This document shows, piece by piece, positions 9,072 through 17,150 of a stretch of 64,000 bases of DNA. The stretch is from NCBI GenBank assembly GCA_963676435.2, contig CAXXOZ010000021.1, positions 13,842 through 77,841 of the forward strand. The letters run 5' to 3'. The notes below the pieces were generated by a model. It saw nothing but the letters and a program-made list of their open reading frames with translations, was not told the DNA's origin and made no database searches. This DNA is from CAXXOZ01 sp963676435. Its GTDB lineage: Bacteria > Bacillota > Clostridia > Lachnospirales > Lachnospiraceae. Position numbers and translations under genes: made by a program. Positions within the stretch are counted from its first letter, which is position 1; every line of letters begins with the position of its first letter.

Positions 9072-10279
9072 TGTTCAAATATAATTTTTATTTTTGTTCC
9101 AAAGCCTTCCTTACTGTCTAGTTCTATTCTTCCATCGTGAGCTGCAACTGCATGTTTTACAATGGAAAGTCCTAATCCTGTGCCTCCTGTAGCCTTTGAG
9201 TGGCTTTTATCAACTCTGAAAAATCTTTCAAATATCCTATCCTGATATTTCTTTTTGATTCCTATCCCTGTGTCTTCAACAGTCATTATTACCCTACTGT
9301 TTTCTTTTTTTACATTTATATCGACTTTGCCGTTGTCTATATTATACCTAATAGCGTTGTCTAATAGATTATAGACTACTTCATATATCATTGAAGTCTT
9401 GCCTGTTATAAATGCATTTTCTCCAGTTATATTCAACTTTATGTTTCTATTTAAAGCGCTGTCATTAAGTATTTCAACACACTCTTTAGCCATTTCAAAT
9501 AGGTTTATTCTATCCGCTTCTATTATTATACTTTTTTCGTCTAATTCTGATATTTTAATAATATCATTAATAAGGTTTAAAAGTCTGTCTGATTCTTTTC
9601 TTATTTTTTCAGCAAATATCGGTATGTCCTCTTCTTTGGCCATATCCTGTTCAATCAACTGGGCGTAACCAGAAATTGAAGTCAATGGGGTTTTTAACTC
9701 GTGAGAAACATTAGCACTAAACTCCTGCCTCATTTTATAATTGTCTTTAGCCATATTTTCTATAGGTTTAGCCAAATTTTTATTTGAAAAATATATTATA
9801 ATAAATGCTATTATCAATAAAACTATTACAAGCAATAAAATAACTTCGAGGAAATACGTAAAAAAGGCCATAATGCTTTGTGCATCTCTTGAAACGCGTA
9901 ATATATTTCCGTTTTCTAATAGAACTGCATAATAATAAGTTGTTTTATTAATTGTATCAGAATGTCTAATCGCAGTTCCTATGCCGTCTTTAGTTGCCTC
10001 AATGACTTCTGGCCTGTCAGCATGATTGTCCATTTTTTCAATTTGAGCAGCACTGTCATAAACAACATTACCATCAAAGTCTATGTAGGTAACTCTTATT
10101 TCTTCATTTTCCCACTCTTCATAATTATCCTGTGAAATTATTACATTAGAAAATATCTCTAGATCTGATATAACTTGCTTTTTATAAGTTGTATAAAAAA
10201 CAAATAGAAGTATCGCCATAGTTATGATTATTGATACTGCACTTACTAGATAAAATCTTGTATTAATCTTATTTTTCAT
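9056..10279 (-). CDS. phoR: Phosphate-responsive sensor histidine kinase
   Basis: Membrane sensor kinase of 407 residues. Helix 1 (about 12-30) and helix 2 (about 140-165) frame an extracytoplasmic domain. The dimerisation domain contains the phosphorylated His193 in SANVSHELKTPLT, followed by the HATPase domain with N box (NLLDNAIRYN), G1 (DTGIGI) and G2 (GTGLGLSI). There is no recognisable PAS domain between helix 2 and the kinase core. The context (pst genes, PhoU and a response regulator) supports assignment to the phosphate pathway. It starts 3 bases after the regulator stop. Confidence 0.88.
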   Translation of the reverse strand: MKNKINTRFYLVSAVSIIITMAILLFVFYTTYKKQVISDLEIFSNVIISQDNYEEWENEEIRVTYIDFDGNVVYDSAAQIEKMDNHADRPEVIEATKDGIGTAIRHSDTINKTTYYYAVLLENGNILRVSRDAQSIMAFFTYFLEVILLLVIVLLIIAFIIIYFSNKNLAKPIENMAKDNYKMRQEFSANVSHELKTPLTSISGYAQLIEQDMAKEEDIPIFAEKIRKESDRLLNLINDIIKISELDEKSIIIEADRINLFEMAKECVEILNDSALNRNIKLNITGENAFITGKTSMIYEVVYNLLDNAIRYNIDNGKVDINVKKENSRVIMTVEDTGIGIKKKYQDRIFERFFRVDKSHSKATGGTGLGLSIVKHAVAAHDGRIELDSKEGFGTKIKIIFEQKKDA

Positions 10280-10282
10280 TAA

Positions 10283-10957
10283 TTAGTCCCCAATTTTATA
10301 ACCAACATTTCTAATAGTTTTTATAGCATCACCCTGTGATCCAAGCTTTTGCCTCAATGTTTTTATATGCATGTCTACTGTCCTGCTTTCTCCTGCAAAA
10401 TCAAATCCCCAGACATTTTCCATTATCTTATCTCTTGACAAAACAATATCTTTATTTCTTAATAAATATCTTAATAGTTCATATTCTTTATAAGTCAAAA
10501 CACATTCCTTACTAGCCACCTCAACCTTATGTTTGCTGTCATACATGGCAATCTTGTCATAAACCAAAACCTTTGATTCGTTATCTGGTTTTGAAGTTCT
10601 TCTTAATAAAGCCTTAACCCTTGATATTAATTCTAGATTCCCAAAAGGTTTTGTCACATAATCATCAGCCCCAGAATCAAGTCCCTTTACCATATCAATT
10701 TCAGATGCCTTAGCTGTAATCATAATAACTGGAACATTTTTAGTGGAATCTTGTTTTCTAAGAATCTTTAACACTCCTATTCCATCCTGACCAGGTAGCA
10801 TAATATCAAGAAGAATCAAATCAGGAACTTGTTTTTCACATTCTTTTAAGAAGGTTTCTCCTTCCGGAAAAACCTTCGTTTCATAACCACTATTATTTAA
10901 AATATAGCTTTCAATTTCACTTATATTCTCATCATCTTCAACAATATATATCAACAT
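10283..10957 (-). CDS. phoP: Phosphate regulon response regulator, OmpR/PhoB family
   Basis: A 224-residue DNA-binding response regulator. The receiver domain has the acidic pocket VEDDE, phospho-acceptor Asp51 in LILLDIMLPG, and the conserved Lys in VTKPFG. The C-terminal winged helix (about 130-224) carries the typical ENVWGFDFAGESRTVD and IRNVGYKI. It should activate the pst operon when phosphate is low, and the repeat at 14980-15020 is a plausible target. It lies between phoU and phoR. Confidence 0.92.
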   Translation of the reverse strand: MLIYIVEDDENISEIESYILNNSGYETKVFPEGETFLKECEKQVPDLILLDIMLPGQDGIGVLKILRKQDSTKNVPVIMITAKASEIDMVKGLDSGADDYVTKPFGNLELISRVKALLRRTSKPDNESKVLVYDKIAMYDSKHKVEVASKECVLTYKEYELLRYLLRNKDIVLSRDKIMENVWGFDFAGESRTVDMHIKTLRQKLGSQGDAIKTIRNVGYKIGD

Positions 10958-10966
10958 AATGACTCC

Positions 10967-11605
10967 TTAAACTCTTCCTTCAAGGGAAAATATAACCCAC
11001 TCAGCAATATTTGTAGCATGATCTCCAATTCTTTCTAAATATTTGGCTATCATCAAAATGTCTGCCGCCTGTTCACTGTGTGCAATATTTTCTCTAATTA
11101 TCTCAATAACATCTGCTCTAACGATTAAAAATAGATCATCAACCACATCATCATATTCAATTACCGATTCAGCCAGCTTTAAATCCGCATTTACATAGGC
11201 CTCTATAGCATCTTTAACCATTTTTGTAGTAGCTTTCGCCATTTTAGGAATATCAACTAATTCTTTAACATATTCTTCGTCGCTTAAAGATATTACTATT
11301 TCAGATATATCTGCTGCCTGGTCTCCAATTCTTTCCATATCTGTAATCATTTTTAATGCTGCTGAAATCTGTCTTAAGTCTTTTGCAACAGGATGTTGCT
11401 GTAGTAAAACTTTAAAGCAAAGTGCTTCTATTTCTTTTTCCTTATCATCTACTTCTTTATCAAATTCAATTGATTTTTTTGCTGCTTCTTTGTCCTTTTT
11501 CATAAGAGCTTCAACAGCCATATCAATCGATTCCCTAACTAAAAGCCCCATTCTCGTTAGTTCTTCGTTAATTTCTTCTAATTCAAGATCAAGTCTATTC
11601 TTCAT
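10967..11605 (-). CDS. phoU: Phosphate transport regulator PhoU
   Basis: All-helical, two-repeat PhoU protein of 212 residues that links the Pst transporter to the PhoR kinase. Repeat signatures MITDMERIGDQAADI and AKYLERIGDHATNIAEW, both metal-binding E/DxxxD-type motifs, are present. A longer frame runs up to 11689 inside pstB, but the start at 11605 (MKNRLDLELEE) matches the family N terminus and has GGGAGG 10 nt upstream, inside the end of pstB. Confidence 0.95.
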   Translation of the reverse strand: MKNRLDLELEEINEELTRMGLLVRESIDMAVEALMKKDKEAAKKSIEFDKEVDDKEKEIEALCFKVLLQQHPVAKDLRQISAALKMITDMERIGDQAADISEIVISLSDEEYVKELVDIPKMAKATTKMVKDAIEAYVNADLKLAESVIEYDDVVDDLFLIVRADVIEIIRENIAHSEQAADILMIAKYLERIGDHATNIAEWVIFSLEGRV

Positions 11606-11606
11606 A

Positions 11607-12356
11607 TCAACCAAACCTCCCTGTAATATAGTCTTCTGTTCTCTTGTCTTTTGGCATAGAAAACAGTTGTTCCGTATCATTGTATTCAATTATCTCACCC
11701 ATTAAAAAGAAGGCTGTTTTGTCTGAAATTCTAGTGGCCTGCTGCATATTATGAGTTACCATAACTATAGTATAATCGTTTTTGAGTTCCAGTGCAAGAG
11801 ACTCGATTTTTGATGTAGAAATCGGATCCAGCGCTGATGTTGGTTCATCCATTAGAATAACTTCCGGCTTCACAGCAAGAGCTCTGGCGATACAAAGTCT
11901 TTGCTGCTGTCCACCTGAAATTCCAAGTGCACTTTTTTTAAGTCTGTCTTTCATTTCATCCCAGATAGCAGCATCTCTTAAAGCTTTTTCAACGATATCA
12001 TCTAATTGACTTTTCTTACGAATACCGTGAGTTCTAGGACCATAAGCAACATTATCATATATACTCATAGGAAATGGATTTGGTTTTTGAAAAACCATCC
12101 CTACTCTTTTTCTAAGAAGGTTTACATCCATATCTCCGTAAATATCTTCTCCATCCAAAAGCATTTCGCCTTCTATTTTACATCCTTCTACCAGATCATT
12201 CATTCTGTTTAATGTTTTTAATAATGTAGACTTACCACATCCTGACGGTCCGATAAATGCTGTGATTTCATTTTCCTTAACATCTAAATTTACATTTTTA
12301 AGAGCCTGAAAGTCTCCATAAAAAAGATTTAAATTATTTATATTCATTTTGTCCAT
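11607..12356 (-). CDS. pstB: Phosphate ABC transporter ATPase
   Basis: A 249-residue ATPase of the Pst high-affinity phosphate importer. Walker A GPSGCGKS (36-43), Q-loop region VGMVFQKPNPFPMSIYDNV (the PstB-specific PNPFPMSI), signature ISGGQ (about 146-150), Walker B VILMDEP and switch His in VTHNMQQ. The start at 12356 abuts the pstA stop, so the genes are translationally linked. Confidence 0.97.
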   Translation of the reverse strand: MDKMNINNLNLFYGDFQALKNVNLDVKENEITAFIGPSGCGKSTLLKTLNRMNDLVEGCKIEGEMLLDGEDIYGDMDVNLLRKRVGMVFQKPNPFPMSIYDNVAYGPRTHGIRKKSQLDDIVEKALRDAAIWDEMKDRLKKSALGISGGQQQRLCIARALAVKPEVILMDEPTSALDPISTSKIESLALELKNDYTIVMVTHNMQQATRISDKTAFFLMGEIIEYNDTEQLFSMPKDKRTEDYITGRFG

Positions 12357-13201
12357 TACTGTGTTCCTCCTCTAGACAACCTTTTTGCTATTCTTCCTGA
12401 AAATAGATTTATTAATACTGCAATTACCAGTAATACAACTGCTGTAGCGTATGCTTCATTTACATTTAATCCTTCGCTTGCCAGTAAGTATAAATGAACT
12501 GCTAATGTTCTACCTGAATCCATTGGATTAAATGCATACTGAGCTACCGTTCCAGCTGTATATAGCAGTGCTGCTGACTCCCCTATTATTCTCCCAATAG
12601 AAAGTATAATACCTGATAAAATACCTGGCATTGCTGCTGGTAAAATTATCACGAAAACTGTTCTTAGCCTTCCTGCTCCCAGTCCGAAACTTCCTTCTCT
12701 ATAACTATCTGTTACAGACTGTAAAGCTTCTTCTGTAGTTCTTAAAACTAACGGCAAGACCATAATAGCTAATGTAAATGCTCCTGAAAGCATTGAATAT
12801 CTCCATCCTAAGGCATTTGAAAAAAACAGCATTCCGAAAAGACCATAAACTATTGAAGGAATTCCAGATAATGTGTCAGCTGTAAGTCTGATATATTTAA
12901 CCATTCTGTTTCCTCTTTTAGCATATTCAACTAAATATATAGCAGAAAAAACTCCAAAAGGAATGGCTATTATTAAAGCAAGAAAAATCATTAATATAGT
13001 ATTTATAAGGGCCGGAATAAGAGAAACATTATCCGTTGTATATTCTAAAGAAAACAAACTTAATTTAAGGTTTGGCACACCATTTATAAGTATATATCCG
13101 ATTATAAATATCAGAATAATAAATGTAATAACTGCTGCTAAAATAACAAGTGCTCTTAAAAGAAAAGAAAAAGGACGTTTTTTAATATCTAATTTATTCA
13201 T
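12356..13201 (-). CDS. pstA: Phosphate ABC transporter permease PstA
   Basis: Inner-membrane permease of 281 residues with six hydrophobic helices. Family marks are LSGIPSIVYGLFG in the middle and the ATPase-contact loop GAGRLRTVFVIILPAAMPGI. The start ATG overlaps the pstC stop (TAATG). Confidence 0.95.
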   Translation of the reverse strand: MNKLDIKKRPFSFLLRALVILAAVITFIILIFIIGYILINGVPNLKLSLFSLEYTTDNVSLIPALINTILMIFLALIIAIPFGVFSAIYLVEYAKRGNRMVKYIRLTADTLSGIPSIVYGLFGMLFFSNALGWRYSMLSGAFTLAIMVLPLVLRTTEEALQSVTDSYREGSFGLGAGRLRTVFVIILPAAMPGILSGIILSIGRIIGESAALLYTAGTVAQYAFNPMDSGRTLAVHLYLLASEGLNVNEAYATAVVLLVIAVLINLFSGRIAKRLSRGGTQ

Positions 13202-14064
13202 TATTGCCTATTCCCCTTTCCTCTTATTATTGCAAGAGTAGCATTGATTATTAAAATAAATACAAACAATACAACTCCTGTTGCTATAAGTGCCTGTCTA
13301 TGAAGTCCCGCTGCATACCCCATTTCCATAACAATGTGGGTAGTAAGGGTTCTTACACCATCAAGTATCTCATCAGGTATTCTTGGCTGATTTCCAACTA
13401 CCATTAAAACCGCCATGGTTTCTCCAATTGCTCGACCAATCCCAAGCACTATACCTGCAATTATACCTGATTTAGCTGCAGGTATAAGTATTCTAAATAC
13501 ACTTCTTTCATGAGTGGCTCCTAAAGCAAGAGATCCTTCATAAAATGAATTGTCTACTGCTCTAATTGATGCTTCACTAACACTTATTATTGTAGGTAAT
13601 ATCATCATCCCAAGTAATATTGAAGCTGTCAAAATACTAAGGCCTGTACCTCCGAATGTGGATCTAATAAAAGGTACTAAAACTACCAGTCCAAAAAAAC
13701 CATATACTACTGAAGGTATTCCTGCTAATAAGTTTACTGCTCCACTTAAAGGTTTATATATTTTCTTTGGACAAAATCTAGCCATAAACACAGCTGTTAA
13801 TAAACCTATAGGAACACCAAATATTAAAGCTCCTATAGTTACGAATATACTACCAATAATCATTGGCAATATACCATATGTAGCTGGCGTGTTATTAGGT
13901 TTCCATGATTCTCCTGTAAGGAAATCAAACAAACCAATTTCTTTCATTGCTGGTATTCCGTTTACAAATAAGAAAACGCAGATTAGCAGCACTGCGGCAA
14001 TAGAGGCCAGTGCTGCTACAAAGAATACCACTTTCATGATTGATTCTTTGTTTATTCTTCCCAT
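13201..14064 (-). CDS. pstC: Phosphate ABC transporter permease PstC
   Basis: Partner permease of 287 residues with six helices, LLAGIPSVVYGFFGL, and the EAA loop GATHERSVFRILIPAAKSGI. GGAGA lies 9 nt before the ATG, inside the end of pstS, and the two genes overlap by 13 bases. Confidence 0.95.
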   Translation of the reverse strand: MGRINKESIMKVVFFVAALASIAAVLLICVFLFVNGIPAMKEIGLFDFLTGESWKPNNTPATYGILPMIIGSIFVTIGALIFGVPIGLLTAVFMARFCPKKIYKPLSGAVNLLAGIPSVVYGFFGLVVLVPFIRSTFGGTGLSILTASILLGMMILPTIISVSEASIRAVDNSFYEGSLALGATHERSVFRILIPAAKSGIIAGIVLGIGRAIGETMAVLMVVGNQPRIPDEILDGVRTLTTHIVMEMGYAAGLHRQALIATGVVLFVFILIINATLAIIRGKGNRQ

Positions 14065-14909
14065 GTAGTTAATTCTCCTATGAAGATATTTTTAATCTGT
14101 TCAACTGATATGTCAGTTGTTGGGTTTTCATTGTTAACAACTACTGCAATACCGTCTTTTGCTATTACAACATTTGTTAATACTGCTGATTCAGCTTCTT
14201 TTAAATCACGTGATGCCATACCTAAATCACAAGTTCCATCGATTGCATTTTGCATACCTGTTGTTGAATCACTAACCTGTACTTCGATATCTGCATCTGG
14301 ATTTAACGCCATGTAAGCTTCTGCTAAAACTTCCATTACAGGCCCTACTGATGATGATCCTGAAACAACAATTTTTCCTGAAAGACCACTTGCTGTATAG
14401 TTATCTGCACCTTCTACAGAAATGTAACCTTCTTCTTCAACGATAGCCTGTCCTTCAGCACTTAAGATATAAGTCAAGAAATCATCTGCTATTTCGCTTA
14501 ATGTTCCGCTATAACCAATGTTGAATGGTCTTGCTATTTCATATGTTCCATTTTTTACATTTTCCGCTGTTGCTTCTACTCCACCAACTGTTAGAGCTTT
14601 AATTGTTGAGTCTAAAGAACCAAGTGAGATATAACCTATTGCATACATATCTGATGCTACGTTTTGCATTACTACACCTGTTTTGTTTGCAATGATTGCT
14701 TCATCTGTTGTGTAGTCAACTTTGTTTCCATCAGCATCTTTTTCCTGAATTCCCACAAGTTCAATAAATGCTCCCCTTGTTCCTGATCCATCTTCCCTTG
14801 ATATAACTGTAATATCAGTTCCATAAGTAAATCCATCTGAGCTTCCGCATCCTGCTAGTAATCCGATTGCACTAACAGCTGCTAAAAGTGTTACTAAAAT
14901 CTTCTTCAT
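14052..14909 (-). CDS. pstS: Phosphate-binding lipoprotein PstS
   Basis: Phosphate-binding lipoprotein, 285 residues. The signal peptide ends in IGLLAGCGSS, which gives an acylated Cys. Phosphate-site motifs are ISREDGSGTRGAF and VVSGSSSVGP. These appear in reverse order relative to the usual PstS: the SREDGSGTR motif, normally in the second half, comes first. Circular-permutation-like order of this kind occurs in some clostridial PstS proteins. The start at 14909 has AAAGGAG 9 nt upstream; an in-frame upstream extension to 14993 lacks a ribosome site. Confidence 0.93.
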   Translation of the reverse strand: MKKILVTLLAAVSAIGLLAGCGSSDGFTYGTDITVISREDGSGTRGAFIELVGIQEKDADGNKVDYTTDEAIIANKTGVVMQNVASDMYAIGYISLGSLDSTIKALTVGGVEATAENVKNGTYEIARPFNIGYSGTLSEIADDFLTYILSAEGQAIVEEEGYISVEGADNYTASGLSGKIVVSGSSSVGPVMEVLAEAYMALNPDADIEVQVSDSTTGMQNAIDGTCDLGMASRDLKEAESAVLTNVVIAKDGIAVVVNNENPTTDISVEQIKNIFIGELTTWEE

Positions 14910-14964
14910 TTCAAAATCTCCTTTAATTAAGATATTTTCTTTTTTATTTTCTTTAACAATAACA

Positions 14965-15020
14965 ATAATATCCTTTAAAAGTAAAATCCACATCCCGAGT
15001 TTTGTAAAGTCTATGTAAAG
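14965..15020 (-). promoter_or_regulatory. pst promoter with Pho-box-like direct repeats
   Basis: On the minus strand CTTTACA occurs at 15020-15014 and again at 15009-15003, exactly 11 bases apart. A weaker TTTTACT follows at 14986-14980, two turns on. A -10 TATTAT lies at 14965-14970 with no good -35 box 17 bases upstream. Direct TTTACA-like repeats with an 11-base period are the known form of PhoP boxes in Firmicutes. Together with the encoded PhoP this suggests autoregulated activation of the operon. Confidence 0.6.
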
Positions 15021-15075
15021 TATTACATTTTTTCCAAAAACCGTTTTGTGGATTGTTATATAGTATTCTCCCCCA

Positions 15076-16989
15076 TTATTCAGTTATTTTTTCTTTTATA
15101 TCCCACGAGCATATATTCGAATGCTTCTTTTCTTCATACATTGATCTGTCCGCTATAGATATATAATCTTCTATTTTACTGTCTTTATCTGGTATATTAT
15201 TAAAGTACCCTATACTAGCGGAAATCTTATACTTTTTATTTTTTTTATGGGTATTTTCATGCATTTCCCTTTTAATGTCATTAACTATTTTTTTTATTTT
15301 ACCAGAATCACAACCACATAAAGCCGCTACAAATTCATCTCCTCCATACCTCATAATCACTGCATTATCATCCAAATTCTTTCTTAGTATTTCCGATGTT
15401 GTTTTTAGAAAGTTATCACCTTCGTCGTGACCGTACATGTCATTAACCGATTTAAGATCATCAAGATCAAGGAATAAAATACAAAAATTTTTCTCCATTG
15501 ATTTACACTCATTTAGAATTTTTTCTGAATATTTATTAAATCCCATTCTATTGTAAAGACCTGTAAGCTGATCAATTAAATAAGTTTCATTTAATTTTTC
15601 AACCATCGCATCCATCACTCTTTGTCTACAAACACTTTCAAGAGCAATCCCAAGATTCATTATCCAACCTGGAAATATTGCACTTTCGATGGCAAATAAA
15701 TAATCACACATTACAATATATCCAAACATCTTACCTTGATAATTAATAGGAAAATATATATTTGCCTTTCCTTTATTTTGATAAGCTTTTTCTTTTTCTT
15801 CCTGATCTTCTATATCTTTTCCATCATGATATGCAATTAAAACTGTTGATTTTTTTATTTCTCGCTCTTTTATACTTTTATTTTTCAAACATTTAATTTT
15901 ATTTATGTCAGTGTTTATCTCATTGTTATCCCAATCATCATAAAGGCATAAATAAAGTTCATTACACTCAAGCTCTTTTATATACTTTTTAAATATATTT
16001 GAAAAATCTTCCAGATTAGATATTGATGTAAAGTCCGAAGACATTCTATTAGTATCAGTATTTATTCTTATGTTTTGAGCTTTTTCAATAAAGTGAGTCT
16101 TCTTAAATTCTTCATAAGAAACTCCCTTGTTTTCCCTGCATCCACAACTTTGAGTAAATATAGGTATTGAATCCACAACTATATCCTTATTTTTAAAATC
16201 ATTCTTATCATTATACATTATATGAAAACAAGCAAGCTCACCTATTTCTTCATACGGATACTCTACTGTTGTAATTTTAGGCGAGTAATTTTTTGCATCA
16301 TACATTCCATTAAAACCAGAAATAGCTATATCTTCTGGAATTCTTATATTATGTTTTGACAAAAACTCACAAAGAGTTATAGCTAAAAGATCATCTCCAC
16401 AAATAATAGCTTCTGGAAATTCTTCAAAAGTCGACATAAACTTTTCCATCGCTTTTTGAGAATCATTCCAACCTGACTCGCCTAAATATATCCTATCATT
16501 ATTTACAAATATATCATTTTCAGTCAAAGCTTCTATATATCCTGAGTGCCTTTCTCTCGCTTCCTTGCTGTGCATATTTGAGCCAATATAGTTTATCTTT
16601 GTAAATCCATGTTGTTTAATAAAATGATTGACCATTCTTTTCATTGCTCTATGATTATCTATTCCAACACTACTTACTCCTTCAAATCTAGTAGCTATAA
16701 GAACTACTGGAAGCTTCTTTTCTTTAAATCCCTCTACTATATTATTTGAAAAGGAAGCAGGAAATAATGTGTTCGCAAAAAGAACCACTCCCTCATACTC
16801 CTCATATAGTGGTAATCTGTAGATACTATTTTCTGCTTTATTATGTAATGTGGTATTCTCTGGTGACGAGCTGCACGTGAAGATATCTAAGACAATGTTG
16901 TTTTTTACAGCATAACGTATCATACTTTCGACCACTCTTTTTTGAGGGTCAATCCTAATATTTGAAACTACTACTGCTATTTTTTTCAT
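15076..16989 (-). CDS. LacI-like sensor domain fused to GGDEF diguanylate cyclase
   Basis: A 637-residue cytoplasmic protein. Residues 1 to about 285 resemble the ligand-binding part of LacI/GalR regulators (start KKIAVVVSNIRIDPQKRVVESM; later PEAIICGDDLLAITLC and IPEDIAISGFNGM), but no helix-turn-helix precedes them and no signal peptide is present. A middle segment (about 310-460) is GAF-like. A GGDEF domain follows with DQLTGLYNRMGF, the active site GGDEF at 549-553 and a closing SIADRSMYEEKK. No RxxD inhibition site sits upstream of GGDEF. It probably makes cyclic di-GMP in response to a small ligand, perhaps a sugar. Confidence 0.8.
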   Translation of the reverse strand: MKKIAVVVSNIRIDPQKRVVESMIRYAVKNNIVLDIFTCSSSPENTTLHNKAENSIYRLPLYEEYEGVVLFANTLFPASFSNNIVEGFKEKKLPVVLIATRFEGVSSVGIDNHRAMKRMVNHFIKQHGFTKINYIGSNMHSKEARERHSGYIEALTENDIFVNNDRIYLGESGWNDSQKAMEKFMSTFEEFPEAIICGDDLLAITLCEFLSKHNIRIPEDIAISGFNGMYDAKNYSPKITTVEYPYEEIGELACFHIMYNDKNDFKNKDIVVDSIPIFTQSCGCRENKGVSYEEFKKTHFIEKAQNIRINTDTNRMSSDFTSISNLEDFSNIFKKYIKELECNELYLCLYDDWDNNEINTDINKIKCLKNKSIKEREIKKSTVLIAYHDGKDIEDQEEKEKAYQNKGKANIYFPINYQGKMFGYIVMCDYLFAIESAIFPGWIMNLGIALESVCRQRVMDAMVEKLNETYLIDQLTGLYNRMGFNKYSEKILNECKSMEKNFCILFLDLDDLKSVNDMYGHDEGDNFLKTTSEILRKNLDDNAVIMRYGGDEFVAALCGCDSGKIKKIVNDIKREMHENTHKKNKKYKISASIGYFNNIPDKDSKIEDYISIADRSMYEEKKHSNICSWDIKEKITE

Positions 16990-17081
16990 TTCTTCCCCAA
17001 ATTTTAAAACCCAGTTAAACTTACATCTTCTCCATAAATAATTACAGGCTAATTATATTACAATAAGCTTTTAAATTCAAG

Positions 17082-17122
17082 AAAAAAATCACAAAAGCCC
17101 TTTTAAAAGAGCCTTTGTGATT
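17082..17122 (-). terminator. Terminator of glnA
   Basis: AATCACAAAG-type stem: left arm 17087-17097, right arm 17113-17122, closing with further GC pairs over a TTTTAAAA loop. Seven T follow on the minus strand. Confidence 0.8.
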
Positions 17123-17150
17123 CTATTTTTAAAATTATCAGATTTTTATA

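Noticed and set aside
8930..9121. Plus-strand frame of 63 codons over the CsoR-like site
   Set aside because: No convincing ribosome site, low-complexity Phe/Leu-rich product, and it runs through the phoR terminator.
10967..11689. Longer phoU start inside pstB
   Set aside because: The extra 28 codons overlap pstB in another frame and do not resemble PhoU; the start at 11605 has its own ribosome site.
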